Below, piece by piece: positions 12,526 through 25,100 of a stretch of 64,000 bases of DNA. The position numbers were made by a program, and so were the translations under genes. The notes below the pieces were generated by a model. The model was given only the letters and a program-made list of their open reading frames with translations, made no database searches and was not told where the DNA came from. Positions within the stretch are counted from its first letter, which is position 1. Each line of letters starts with the position of its first letter. This DNA comes from Mycteria americana (taxonomy: Eukaryota > Chordata > Aves > Ciconiiformes > Ciconiidae). The stretch is from positions 16,164,001-16,228,000 of the forward strand of contig NC_134368.1 in the NCBI RefSeq assembly GCF_035582795.1, read 5' to 3'.

Positions 12526-13430
12526 ATGATAATTATTAGTTGCACCAAAGCTCACACAAATAGGGTAACAAAGGGAAGTGGCATATCACTTGGGCTAATT
12601 TTATGAGCTGTCTTCAAGTGCTAAGTGCTCTTAACTCCTATTGATTTTGACAGGAGCTGAGATAACTCTGCAAATTGTGGGATAAACATAAAAAAGTTCA
12701 ATCCAATAGACATTTAAATCACAAAGTACACTTCCTCTAATTTCTGAGTGGGTCTAAAATTGCATTAAGTGTAATTAAGAAGCATCAAACTCTCCAGCTA
12801 AGGATTTGCCTAAAAGCAGTTCCAGCTGTGGTAAATGGGGAATGTTGTTCAGACTGATTATGGAAAGTAAGTTACTGATGAGATGGGCATTTAGTTCTCC
12901 ATGAATCACCAAGCTGGGGAGGCAGTGGGCTAGTGGAGATGATATAGCTATACAAAGTGTTCATATCATGGGTAGGGACCACCTCATTACCATGGGCAAA
13001 CCTAAGCTTTTCTGTACTTGCTAGATCTTGAGACAGAGTTTGAGATAACTGAGAACCAAATTAATTTTTTTGCTACTTCCAGCCTTGTTGACATAACAGA
13101 TAACATAACCTACCCAGAAGGAACTTACCTTCAAATATCCAGTGACATTTTTACTCAGAGCCATTCACAACCTGAACCACAGAAACCTATGCAAAATAGC
13201 CTGGTTAGTATACATGCCAGAAACAGTAATTTTAATTAGTAATATATATTGATTGCAGGAATAAAATAAAACACAGAGTTCAGTGGCTGGAGGAATGTCA
13301 TACAAAGTTGTTCTTACAGAGGCTGTACATTGACAGCACTTCACTCAGTGGTGTCATGGTCTCCTCTCCTTCTTCAGGTTGATTATTCTTGTCACTCTTC
13401 CTTCTCTTCCCCGTTTTGCTCCTAACACTA

Positions 13431-13546
13431 TTTGTGCAGCTGCAGAGTGAACCGGATCAGAGAACTGATCAGATTAAAAGCATTTTCTTTTTGCTGAGTT
13501 ATTTTTAACTTGGCCAGTTCTCTGGTTCACTGCTCAGCTGCACAAA
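13431..13546. repeat. Hairpin-forming inverted repeat (32-37 nt arms)
   Basis: The left arm 13431-13467 (TTTGTGCAGCTG...AGTGAACC...AGAGAACTG) is matched by the reverse complement of 13515-13546, with a 47-nt loop and one small bulge. It could be a foldback element or an RNA hairpin. Confidence 0.7.
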
Positions 13547-14689
13547 CAGATACTGGTACAACTGAGTGGGCAGTGCTGAGACAAGGTATAAGCAAGTCAT
13601 CAGAGGGGGGAAAAGGAGAAGCCATTAAAGCTGAGGCACTGTTACAGAAAAAAGCTGGTTGAGTGACCAGTGGTTCCACGGCAGTTTAAGCCAAACTAAA
13701 GCTGAGCTCGCATGGTCCTAGCTGTTCCTTAACAGCAAAGCAGTGTGACCTAGCTTGTGGCATGAGCTTATTCTGGTGGTTCATGGTACAGTCATGCAAG
13801 GGAGGAGGAGGAATGCTCTAGACCAGAGGTTATCAGGACAAATTCCTGTGGAACCACACCTTTTGTCATCAAAGTGACTTTTACCTGTCATCAGGAGGAG
13901 GAGTTGTTACCAGCTGGTAAAGTACTGGAGATATCACCTTTCCTATCCAAAGAGTTGACACAGTCCTTGTTTAATAGGGGGAAATTCAAAATTTTCTCCT
14001 ATTTAAGTCTGAGGAAAGTGCAATCTTTGATTAGATAGATTCGGATCAGTAAGAAGTATTTCGACTTCTGAACAAACTGCTCATCTCCTCAGTACATTGG
14101 TCCAGTTTGTCCTCAGGAGAAATAGGAATGCATAAACACTGTATGTGCAGTTTTAAAAGCTGGTATCACAGATGTTAGAAAAGAATGAAGTATCTTTCAG
14201 TAATCACCAATAACCAGTACAGCAGAGATGGCAAACCGGATTATGCAGGTCAATAAACCAAGGTACACATTCCAGAAAAACTTCTGGCACTTAGTTAGGT
14301 CCAGCTGGGGACCAAGTATTCTGGAAAACTTAAAAGCCCCATTTTTTTCCAGGAAATGAGACAGAGCTGTCTCATTTGTTATCACTGAGCAGGAAGTTCT
14401 GACTGAATTTGAAGCCACAATTTATTTTGCCATTAAGAAATTGTAGAGGTTTGAGGTGGTGGTATCAGAACCCCATAGGTTTTAATTCTGCAGCAGCCAG
14501 CAAAACAGCCTAGCTGAGGGAAAAGCAGTTTCTGAAAGATTTGACACACCACGTGCAGTACTACAGTTGTCCAATTTCAGCAAATTGGCATTCTCCGAAG
14601 GAAAACCATTGATTCAGAACATTGCCAGCTCCCACTAATTAATGGAACACTGTCTTCAAAGCTAATATTTGCACCTTTAAAGGGAGGTT

Positions 14690-15010
14690 GACAAACCTGA
14701 AAGGGTTCAGAAAAGATCTATACAAATTAGTCAAGGTCTGAAATACTCTGCTTATCACAGGAGATTAAAACTCACTCTGTTTGACTTGGGAACAAGGAGT
14801 TCAAGAGATATATTGCTATAAAAGTACCTACATAAGGAAGAAGAAGTCTGATAGCAGATGCTTTTTTTTTAATTTAGCAGACAAAGCAAATTGATGGACA
14901 CTGAAGTGAGATAAATTCAAACTACAAACATGATGTGACTTTTTTTTAACAGGTTGAGTAATAAATCACTGGGCAGCTTATTTTGAGTTAGAGAGGTTTC
15001 TCCATCACTT
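14690..15010 (+). mobile_element. Ancient CR1 fragment
   Basis: It resembles the older CR1 lineage known from turtles and crocodilians, with highly decayed pieces in the right order. Examples are AAAAGATCTATACAAATTAG, CTCACTCTGTTTGACTTGG, AAAGTACCTACATAAGGAA and GAGAGGTTTCTCCATCACTT. Recognition is from memory of that family, and identity is low. Confidence 0.6.
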
Positions 15011-17479
15011 GGATCCTATACAGACTGGCTCTGTTCCTGATAGATGTTCCTGCACATCCACTAATGCACATCCAGAAATACCTCCAAGAGAAGGAAGAGC
15101 TCCCCCTTCCCTCACTCCCTGCCCCCAAATCCAGCACCTTTGCTAGAACGGGCTGTTTGCTATGACAGGACTTTTTTGTTGGGCCTGCTGCCAGCACTGC
15201 TGCCAGCTCTGGGTTGGGCACCGAACAGAACTGCTGCTGTTTCACTGGCATGAGAGACTGGGCTTGCCCCTCCGCAGCACTGGGCTGCCTGTGGTAGCAT
15301 GCTGTGTAGCATATGCTGTACCAAACTGTAACTCTTTCCAAGTTCATTCACTTTCCAGGATAAAAGTCAAAGGAAGAGTGTGGCTTTGTGCTACTTCTCA
15401 TCCCAGATGGTATCATTGTATACTACAGTTGAGACTTAAAAGCTGGTAGGAAGGGAGAGTATGAAGACATGGGAGAAACAGAGAACAGAATCAGTCTTGA
15501 CTTCTTGCATCACAGATGATGTTTTGGTGTATACAAAATTACTAGGTGTTGGGAATGGCCTTATCTGTCAACTTCAGTAAGTTTTGCTGATTTACTGTAG
15601 ATTTACTGTTCCTTTTTTGTGTGTGTGTGTTTGCTCCTGTGGTCTGCAATCTCACTAGAAAAAAAATGGAGAAAAGCAGCATGCATAATAAGTACATTTA
15701 CAACTGTGTATCAAGTTAAGTGAAAAGATTGAATGGCTGAGACATGAGAGATCAATGGAAGGAGAGTAGTCTTATTTAAACCTCTGTTAATGTTTTGGGA
15801 ACTTGCAGCCTCTTAATGAAACATCCAGGGAATAAATTAAAAGTGATAGGAGAAAGAGCACAGACAAGTAGTCCTCTTTCTAGAATAAGATTCATCCGGG
15901 ACACTGCTGGCTGAAAGTTCCAGGGACATATGGGAATATATTTAGTTAGTGAAAGAAAATTGAAAAAAATTAAGAAACATTGATCCTCAACTAACTTGGA
16001 AAGGGAATGGGTTGCAAATTAGATCCGACTTTTCAAATAGATGAGGATGAAAAGCAAACAATTGAACTGTGTTAGCCACTAGCTAGGCAGAAGTCTACCA
16101 GCTGAATAGTGTTTTGTGCTTTCAGATTGTCAGACTGAGTTATTTTATGTGTAATTCTAATAATTCTATTATTTTCTTTTTTTTCTCTCCACTCTTCATT
16201 CTAATTTTGACAAAGGTAGGACATTTCTCACAGGCTTGAATTTCAGGCAGATTTTTTTGCTGGTCTTTATCTCTTTCATTTTGTTCCTACTATATTTTCA
16301 GGAAGGTATATCTAAATTTGTAATGTCGCATGTGGTATTCTGTTTGCTGAAGGCAATCATTCTCATGATGAATTTGCATGTGTGTGATGAAAATATGCAC
16401 ATCAGCTTCATCAAGTATTCCATTAAAATTGGACCACAGAGCTCAGTGACACACAGCAAGGTGCGGTGGTAAATTTATGTTGGATTGCACAAATATTTGG
16501 ATTTAGATGCATGTTGGCAAGCAATCAATTAATTTTGTAAACGGAAAGCCTCTCTGTACCAAAGGAATAGGAAAGGGTCTCTCCTCTCACCATACTGGGG
16601 GGCAAAATTATACAGTGAACCTGCTAAAGTAGAAATAGTTTTGCAACTAGCCCAAAGAATGTAAGAGGTGGCTAGGGGACAACAGTGCTGTTTTGTAGCA
16701 GCTCATTAGATTTCAAAATTTGGTTTCATTCCATGTTAGAATCAACTCAAATTTTTTGAGTTGGAAATAGCATTTAATAACTTTTCTTTCTTTTTTTTTT
16801 TTTTTTCTAGTGTGAGGCAGGTCAGTTTTTGTCTTGTTCCCTCTTCACAGACCTTGGATCACAGAAACTTACAGCTGACAACTTTGTTGAAACAGATTTG
16901 TCAGCTTTCCATTTTCTTAAAGTGTTCTAGCAGCTCTACTATGTAGGTGGTTAGTTATTAAGTTCACCTTGCCTAAATGGGTACTTCAAGGAGACTTCAA
17001 GAATTCACTTAAAAGGAGGGGCCTCTCTTCTGCTGTGACTTCTTCAGAGACTGTCAACATGAGAAAAAGCAACTACTACATTTACAAAGAAAGATAGAAA
17101 GAAAATGAGATACAGTGATGATCCAAGATGTCAAATTGGAAATTTGGATTCTTCACTTTTAAAAATAATTATCCCTTCCCTTCTGTGTTTACAAGTTGAA
17201 TGCTCAGCCATAGTTGATAGAAATGTAACCATATTGTAATACACAGACCTGTCCTTATTTGCACTGGCTGAAGTTCACTACACTTCCCCTTTCCGGTGTC
17301 CTGGCTGTTTCTGCCTTGTCTCTCTCCTTTCTTTCTCTGGGCTCTGATTTTCTTCTTTCCTCTTCCAGCTCCATTTCGTCTTCCTCATAACCCAGCTTTT
17401 AGGTTGCCTTTGGCCATCTGTATTTTCTTGCATTCCCAAATGTGGCATTCTCCCTGGAAATCCTGTATGTTCTGCTTCA

Positions 17480-17577
17480 AGTGCTGGCAGCAAAGAATTT
17501 ACTCAAATTCTGCTCACTGAAGCACCAGCTCCACACAGCCATCAGGATTTGAGTAAATTTCACTTTGCTGCCAGTAC
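17480..17577. repeat. Hairpin-forming inverted repeat (31-33 nt arms)
   Basis: The left arm 17480-17510 (AGTGCTGGCAGCAAAG, AATTTACTCAAATTC) pairs with 17545-17577, with a 34-nt loop. Differences are a 3-nt indel and two substitutions. Confidence 0.7.
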
Positions 17578-18012
17578 TCAGAGCAAAAAGCTGCGTCAAG
17601 AGGAAACAACAAAAGCTGTAAGCTTTAAAAGGATTTTCTGAACAAGAATTAGTTCATTTATATGATGTACCTTATATAATATCAAAAGAAACAACATAGC
17701 TGCTGGGCTATTAGATTCATGATTCTTCTTATTCTTCATCAGAATTGTAGAAGCCACTGCCCTGACTCTACCTCATGCCATTTCATTGGTATGAAACAAT
17801 TCAGTTTCTAAGACTACAGCTTTAAAACCTTTTTCTACTATCATCCTCCTGTGGTACTAGATAAGTTAATTAATGGCATTTCTTCATTTTTCCTCATGTA
17901 AATGAACATACATAATTTTAATACATTGATAACATTCAAAATATGTTTAAAGGTTTTGCTGTACTGGAGAACATGATTGCAGCTGGTATAGATGTGTCAG
18001 AAGTGCAATAAA

Positions 18013-18048
18013 AGATTTTTGCTGCAGCTCTGGTTGCAGCAAAAATCT
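18013..18048. repeat. Perfect 14-bp stem with 8-nt loop
   Basis: AGATTTTTGCTGCA at 18013-18026 and its exact reverse complement at 18035-18048. It lies about 0.5 kb from the hairpin at 17480. Confidence 0.7.
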
Positions 18049-19810
18049 ATGGTGGCAGCATAGGTATCATGATCCTGTTTGGAGCCCTGGGAAATATTTG
18101 GTACATAGCTACAGGGCTGTCAATACAGGACTGAATTAATGCGAAGCTGACCTACCTGAGTTAAAAACAAAAAGTGGAGTTTACACATCCCTTGGACTCC
18201 AATGACAAGCATAACCTCTAATTCTGCCTTATAAATCAGGAATCTCTACTGGGATTAGTCATGTCACTCAGAGAATATTTTTTCTGTCTTGTAACTGAAT
18301 AACTGCAGCTACTTCTGGCACAAATATGGAACCTTTTGGGCTAAATATAAAATTCGTTCTCCCCTCACACTCCCAAGACTCTTCTCCCACCCAGTGTCCA
18401 TACAGAATTTTCATAGACTGCAAATGGGGAGAAAACCACAGACAAAGCAAATTCATTTCCCCAAACAGATGAAAATTCATGTAAATAGTTTTGTGATGTT
18501 TGCTAGTCCTTATCATGTGAGTTACTCCCTGACAGTTGATGCAGTCTGCAACAGGACACTTTGGGAACTTATGTCATATAAGCAGGATAAAAAAGTAATT
18601 GGCAGAAAGATTCTCTGCAGACTTATGCAGAACTTTGGCAGCAGCTGCTTCAATTTTCAGCTCCCTTTTCCATTCATTGCTTCAAAGCAACAGAAGAAAT
18701 AACCTCTTCTCTTGTGTACTTTCAGTGATATAATTCTGCCATGATGATGGAAGAGAATAAAAATCAGACTGGTCTAACCTAGAAAATGCAATTCCTGAAT
18801 TACATAGTAACTGAATGTGTGGGGTTTACAATGAATATGAATGTAATTTCTTCTTCTTCTTTTTTTTTTTAACTGTGTGATTCCCAAAAACAAATATCTA
18901 AAGTTTTGAAACTGAGTCTTTTCAGATTCAATAGCACACAAATGCAGTCCTGTGCGTGAAGGTGATGTGCCTTAAGAACTAGTTGCTGGTATAAATTATT
19001 GTTACTATTCCTAGTGCAATAGCTTTTAGAACACCCTTGCTCCATCCTCCAATGGTATACCATTCAATAAGTCACTGCAATGAAGGAAAAAGCCTTCTAG
19101 CAAAATCTAAAATGCCAAGATAAATAAGATTTGAAAGAAAAGAACAATGACTGTCCTCATTTTCTGGCAGGGATAAGAGGCACAAGTCCTGATGTACAGT
19201 TGGAGCAGAATTTACATGATGGGTTCAGAACATTGTCCAAAACCCCTTCCTTCATTCCCTGTTCCCTGTACCTAACTCACTGCAGGCATTTAAGCTTCTG
19301 ATGACGTCCACAGGTTCACAGGGTCTTGTCTAAGCTAAGCATGAAAGTGCCTATGCAATATCTAAACAGGTTTGAATCCATAAGCAGGTAGCCCTAACCT
19401 GTGGTCATCAGTTACTAAGAACATTAGGAGTTCAAAAAGAACAAAGAGAATCTTTTGAATAAGCACCTTGCGGAGACGTGTTTTGTGAGCCTGCCTCAAA
19501 ATCAGGGTGCCTGAACTGACACTCCAAGCAGTCCTCCAAACAGCAAGCTTCAGAGGTTAGAGAAGAAGGTTAGAAAGATCCCAACTTTAAGCTGTTGAGG
19601 AAGTGGGGAACGCTACCATACTGTGTGACTGACATCATATAGTATTGTTCTGGGAATATTGGGACTCATAAATCAGTGCTTAGCCCTGGCCAAGGAAAGA
19701 ATCTGTTGCACAAAGGATGTTGAGATAGATTCACTTGCACAAAGATTTGTTAGCAGGGTCCATAGCTGATGGCATACATTGACTAAAATGGTGAAAGTAA
19801 CTTTAGGGAG

Positions 19811-19831
19811 AAAAAGAAAAAAAAAAAAAAA
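19811..19831. repeat. A-rich run
   Basis: AAAAAG followed by about 15 consecutive A. No retroelement is recognised next to it. Confidence 0.7.
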
Positions 19832-21544
19832 GGCGAAAGAGGACAAAGAGAGAGTAAAGCTTCCCCTTCAGTCCTAGGCCATCTAGCATAAGAAAAGAGG
19901 AAGAGGGAGCAGTTCCCAGATACCCATCCTTTCCTGGGTGTTCTTTACAGTGCAGCAGGGTCTTCACATAATACTTGCCCCATAGTAACTATGTAGTTGT
20001 CGTAATAACACACTGACTCCCTTTTGGTAGTGCCTGCTTGTGATGCTGTTAGTCTTGATTGGAGCATACTTTGATAAGGGCAACTGCCGTGTGCTGGCTA
20101 ATAGTCAAGGGTTGTGCAGGCAAAGTAGTGGGTCCCCTAGTGTGAACCAAAAGCTGTAATCAAAGGGTAGGAAAAGGGCGGGGGGAAGAAGAAGTGATTC
20201 TCAGCCAGTGGCAACTGGACAAGTTCTCTTCCTGGCTGAGGGATCTAAACACTAGGCTGCAGAGTTAGACTCCAGCTTGCTGGTTGCATTGACTCCAGAC
20301 ACCTGCAAGTTCTGTAGTAGACAATTTGTCTCAAAGAGTCACTAGAACTTAGACAAAACTGTGATTTAGGGATCTCTAAAGGAATCAGTCTTTGGGCCTC
20401 ATTACACACACACATAATTCATTATTCCATGCATGCTATGCAAGGCCTCTTTTGCAGAAATAGTACTGAATCCTTTCTAGATAAGTCCAGATAAGTAGCA
20501 GGTGGACAAGGTATAGGCAACCATTAAACTTTTTCAGGTTTTGGCATGTAGAATTAAATGATGCTGAACGATGATATCATAAACAGCAGCAAGTACTTAA
20601 AGACATGTGAATGCAAAGAAAGGCATCCATCATTATTTCCATAAATGTACCTGAAATAGTGATAAATTAGGCAGGAAGTATTTCTTTTCTTTATAATTAA
20701 TTGTGAAAACAATGCATCCAATAGTCCTGATGGCATTAAATTTCTACTTAAATTTCCTTTGAGATTGATCCCTTCCTTCTCTTCTCAGAACTGAATTTGC
20801 TTAGAACTTCCAGTCCCTGATATTTTAAACTTTTTGATCTTTAATTTGTTCAGACAATGAGAAATGCCCTTACTACCATAAAAGCCTCAAAATTGTGGAG
20901 GGGGAATCAGAGAAAAATAAAAATATTGCATTATTGAGCAGGGAAAGTAGTCTACGGCACCTGTTAAAGGCAGTGGAAAGCATACAAAGAAAGAATTTTA
21001 TTCCCTACAAATGGTATCTGTGTTTTTAGCCTAACTATGCAAAGATACTATTTTCAAAATATTAAATGGAGTATGAAAACACTGCATTTTCTTAAAGAGA
21101 CATGATTGATGGAAAGACTTATTAAGCCATGTGCAATATTCACTGTCAAAAGCTTAATTTTTAGCATCCCATCCTTTACTCAATATCATAAGTAGGAGCA
21201 CTTTAACCTGTGTAAGTTGATTAATGGCTCTTAATGTGAGAGTTTTCCTTGAGACTCAGCCTAAACTTTCTTTTTACTGTTTCTTCCCTCTCTTTGTATC
21301 CACCAAGCCCATCACTTTACATATTTCCTGTGTTATTATGCTAAATAATTCCTGTTCATCCTCATTACATATTTTTCATGTTGAAATGCCTTCCTAAACT
21401 AGACCGGAAATTGTTGTTGGGATTGTGCAATTAAAAATTATAATGCTATTCTGCTTTCCCCGAAGTCTACTCAACACAACATCAAGAGGGATCAAAAGCA
21501 CAGAACCAGTGGGTACAACAGCAGAGCCTTTCCAAAAGGCCAGC

Positions 21545-22167
21545 CCAATGTCCGATATGAACGAGTTATGAGGAGAGAAGTCTTTTGGAGCCTGCACCTT
21601 CCTCTCAGAGCCCCTTTCCAGCCCCACGCCAACTGCAGCTCTATGCTTTGACTCTCTCCCAACCCCAACCCTAATCCTAACCCTACAGCCACACTGAGCC
21701 TGAGACCAAGGTTCCCAGCCACACACAGGAAGAAGTTGTCAGGGAAGAGTTGCTTTTGCAGTCCATTGCTCCTTCTCTGCTCCAACTGCAGTTTTATTCT
21801 TTTTCTCTTTCCCAACCTTAGCACTACACATTAACACTACACCTAGGACACTGTCTCGGCTTATTTTGAGCCTGTGTCACCAATGCCTGTCTCATTCCAG
21901 CTGCCACTCTAGGTTCTGTCTCTACTGCAACTCCTGAGCTGAAGTTGGGGTTGTTTTTGTATTTATTGTTGGGAGAATGAAAAAGCCTAGAGCTGTAACT
22001 TGAATGGGGCTGGGAAGGGGCTGCCAAAGCAAGTGCTGGGCTTCAGAGTTCTCTCCTGAGAACCTTTTAAACTTGCCACGGACAGGGTCTTGGGCTAAGG
22101 TCAAGCCCCAGCCCCAGCTCTAGGTTTAGGTTTAAGATTCGTGTTAAGGTTAGGGTTCAAATTAGGA
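21545..22167. repeat. Tandem and inverted repeat array with telomere-like motifs
   Basis: Two direct units lie about 153 bp apart; compare CCAACTGCAGCTCTATGCTT at 21629 with CCAACTGCAGTTTTATTCTT at 21782. A third unit lies inverted at about 21967-22075 (GTTGGGAGAATGAAAAAGCC, AGAGCTGTAACTTGAATGGG). The first unit ends with AACCCTAATCCTAACCCTA (from 21667). The array closes with TAGGTTTAGGTTTAAG and TTAAGGTTAGGGTT at 22121-22157, so the telomere-like motifs point in opposite directions at the two sides. No coding is supported. Confidence 0.7.
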
Positions 22168-25100
22168 TTGGCATTTTGAGAGAAGAAAAGCCCAGAGCAG
22201 CACCCAAAGTGACAGTATGAAGGAGCTTTCAGAGGATAGGCACATGGAGGGATTCAGGGAATGTATGAAAAACACGGAGATGGAATTTTTACTGAAATCA
22301 TTATAGTTATTTGCACCCCAGGCATTGGGGCTTGCATTTGGGTATAGCATGAATTTTTGTGTGCTTGAATATGCATAGTATTTTGACTGAAAGATGTATC
22401 TTAAATGTAAGAGGCAGGCATCCCTGCTTATGTTGTCTTTGACTGCAAGATATTCCTGTCTCACTACCAATCTCTTACTGAAACAAACAGGGTGTATATC
22501 AATTCATATGTTCCTGACAGAAAAATAATCAATGTGATGGAAGCAGTTTATATCCCAGAAGAGGTCTTTCTGTCTGAGAGATTCCAGACCATGGTAATGG
22601 ACATTTATCATCTTTGCAGAAGCTTTCAAATATTTCTTGTTGCAGTCTTCTTTTTCTTTTTTCTCTCTCTAGACAAGTCTCCTATTGAATGTGCATCTAA
22701 TCAGGAAGAGATTTTGCAATATAATGAGCTGCAGTGCCACCAATAATTAATGCCATTCAACTTTGCAGCCATGATTTTCTATTTCCTTTCATCTTTGGTA
22801 GTTATTTACCCCTGTGCAAAGTGAGTATAACACTAACAAATCAGATTGCTTCTCAATTTACATATATACAATGTCATTGCTTAGGAAAACAGTACTTACA
22901 TGAGTAAATGAACAGTTAAACATCTGACTTACCATTTGCATCTGCAATCATAATAATGGCTTGCATAAACTAACTGTGCAATTGTGCATGTGTTTTTGTG
23001 TATGCACCTGCCTTATGGTTCTCTTCACCTCTGTTATACATATATTTATGAAAATTTAGCATCTAATGTGTTTTGGTCCCCATTTCTGTTTCTTATTTAA
23101 AAGACGGCGTCTCTATCAACACCAAGTTCCCAATTATCTTGGGTCATTTATTCAATCAGTTTATAGTCTGAAAAAAAGATACCATCTAACAGTTTATCAC
23201 ATCTTTTCTCACACACACACAAAAAAAGGAATTTGTTTGGATTTCTCTTAGCCAGTTACTGAAAAAGATCAATGTACGACCATACAGTAAAGCATAACTA
23301 GCTGGCAAAATGGTACAGAAACTGACACAGAACTGTGTTATTGTAAATTAACGCTAAGGACTGATTGTCACTTAATTGTAAATTGTTCCATCATCTGCCA
23401 GTTACATCATTAAAGAATAGTATTCCGTGCAGTCACTCTGTGAATTGTATGCATTAGAGGAAAAACTACTCTTCAGGATATTCTGACCAATAGCTTAAGC
23501 TACAGTTAGTTATTTAAGTGTGTTACACATACCTACCACAGAAAGAGCCCATGCTTTTGTGACCAGCTGTGGGCCTTCATCAAGACTGATGAAATCAAAG
23601 GAAAGACTCCCAGCAAGTTCAGTGCATTTAGGATTTGCTCCTAGTCAGCATCACCAGCAGAGTATAGAAACAGACCTCTGACTGTAGAATGATACAAGCA
23701 ATCCTATTTCAATATAACATTAAATGTTGCTACTCATAAAGCTTTTGGAAGGTGAATACTTCAACAGATTAATTTACTTAAGCGTTTCACAAAGATACAC
23801 ATTTTTGGCATTACAATTTCTCAACAGTTCTGGAGAAGGCAGATAATTCAGGCATAATATACGTAGAGTTATTACCTGTAGTTATTTACCTATAGTTATT
23901 ATTTTCATCCAAGTATTTGCTCTTGAAATCCAGTCAAAAGTGAAATTCAGGCAACAGGCACATGGCTTCAGCAGATATACACATGCTAGTGGTTATCCTT
24001 TCAGGAGCTACTTTTTTTACAATAAGGAAAAGGTCTTTTCACCTAATTTCATTGACCAGTAAGAATAGGCATGTGATACTTCAGGTTTTGCCACGGAGAG
24101 GAGATTTGTTCTTCCTGGAACAGCAGATTATAACAAAAAACAATACTGTTGTTTTTTTTGTAATTCAACCAAAAACCTCCACAACCCAATATTTTTGAGG
24201 GGAAAAAAAAAGATTAAAAAATGTCACCTGCTTCCTAGAGAAAATTGACCATCAAAGGAGGCATAAGAAGAGGGTTGAGTCTGAGAAAGGCAGAAAGAGA
24301 CAGGGAATAAATGTGAGCAGATGAACAGACCAAAGCTCTGCCTAGGACAGACAGACAATCCTGAGCAGGAGACTGGGATTCAGGAAAACATACTGTTGCT
24401 GTTACCTCAGAGAGGCACTGGTTAAGAATCTGTGGTTATAATGCTGGTGGTTGAGAATGACTGCAGTTGGGCTGCAGCATGTGATGAGACTGAATTGGAT
24501 CCCAGCAAGAAGACTTAAACTGGTAGAGGTCATACAAAGCTTGTGAGATCTTATTCTGAGTAATGGAGAAGGGACTACTTGTCTTCTAGTATTGTCAGAA
24601 CTGTCTTTGTCCAGCGGAACATAAGCAAAGGGGGGGGTTTGACCATTGTGTTTACTGTATTTCTTGTGCCTTTGAAGGATGGGGAGGGAAGCAGGGAGCT
24701 GTTTTTTAGATAAACAGCGTTCTTTGGGGTAAAGGGAGGAGAGCAACAGACAGCAGGTACATTGCTAAACTAACCACAATAATTTTGTTGCAAATAACAT
24801 CCTAGAAAACTGTGGGAATGGCTACAAAATCTGTGATGTTACTTATGCAGACTATGGAGAAGTTCTTTTAGTGGAAAAAAGTATTAATGAAGGTAGCTTA
24901 GTGGAGAGCAGGTGGTTCACTAATCATAAATGCTGGATGCAGTGATTTTCTGGATTCCTGGGGAAAGGTCTGTTCCTTCAGAAACTATAAAGAGCCAGTG
25001 GGAAGAAACTAGAGTGAATAGTCTTTGAGCCCTGGACTACTATGCCCTCTCTGTAGCCAACTGACCATTTTGATTGTCTGGCATGGAGGGGATTGTAACT

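Larger units (their letters stand above)
11263..14689. other. Noncoding spacer with two weak exon-like segments
   Basis: Contains a GATC palindrome, a CR1 tail and a 116-nt hairpin. Open segments at 11795-11898 and 13033-13203 are flanked by AG and GT dinucleotides but resemble no known protein; see the findings. Confidence 0.4.
15011..21544. other. Noncoding spacer with hairpins and one exon-like segment
   Basis: Contains the hairpins at 17480 and 18013 and an exon-like open segment at 16302-16460. From about 19170 to 20360 the base composition is less AT-rich, but no repeat or gene could be named. Confidence 0.4.

Noticed and set aside
14197..14418. 73-codon minus-strand frame with a hydrophobic C-terminus
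   Set aside because: It looked protein-like on reading, but I could not match it to any family or see splice sites.
21394..21824. Overlapping minus-strand frames rich in LGLG and basic residues
   Set aside because: They are translations of the telomere-like repeat array, not a protein.
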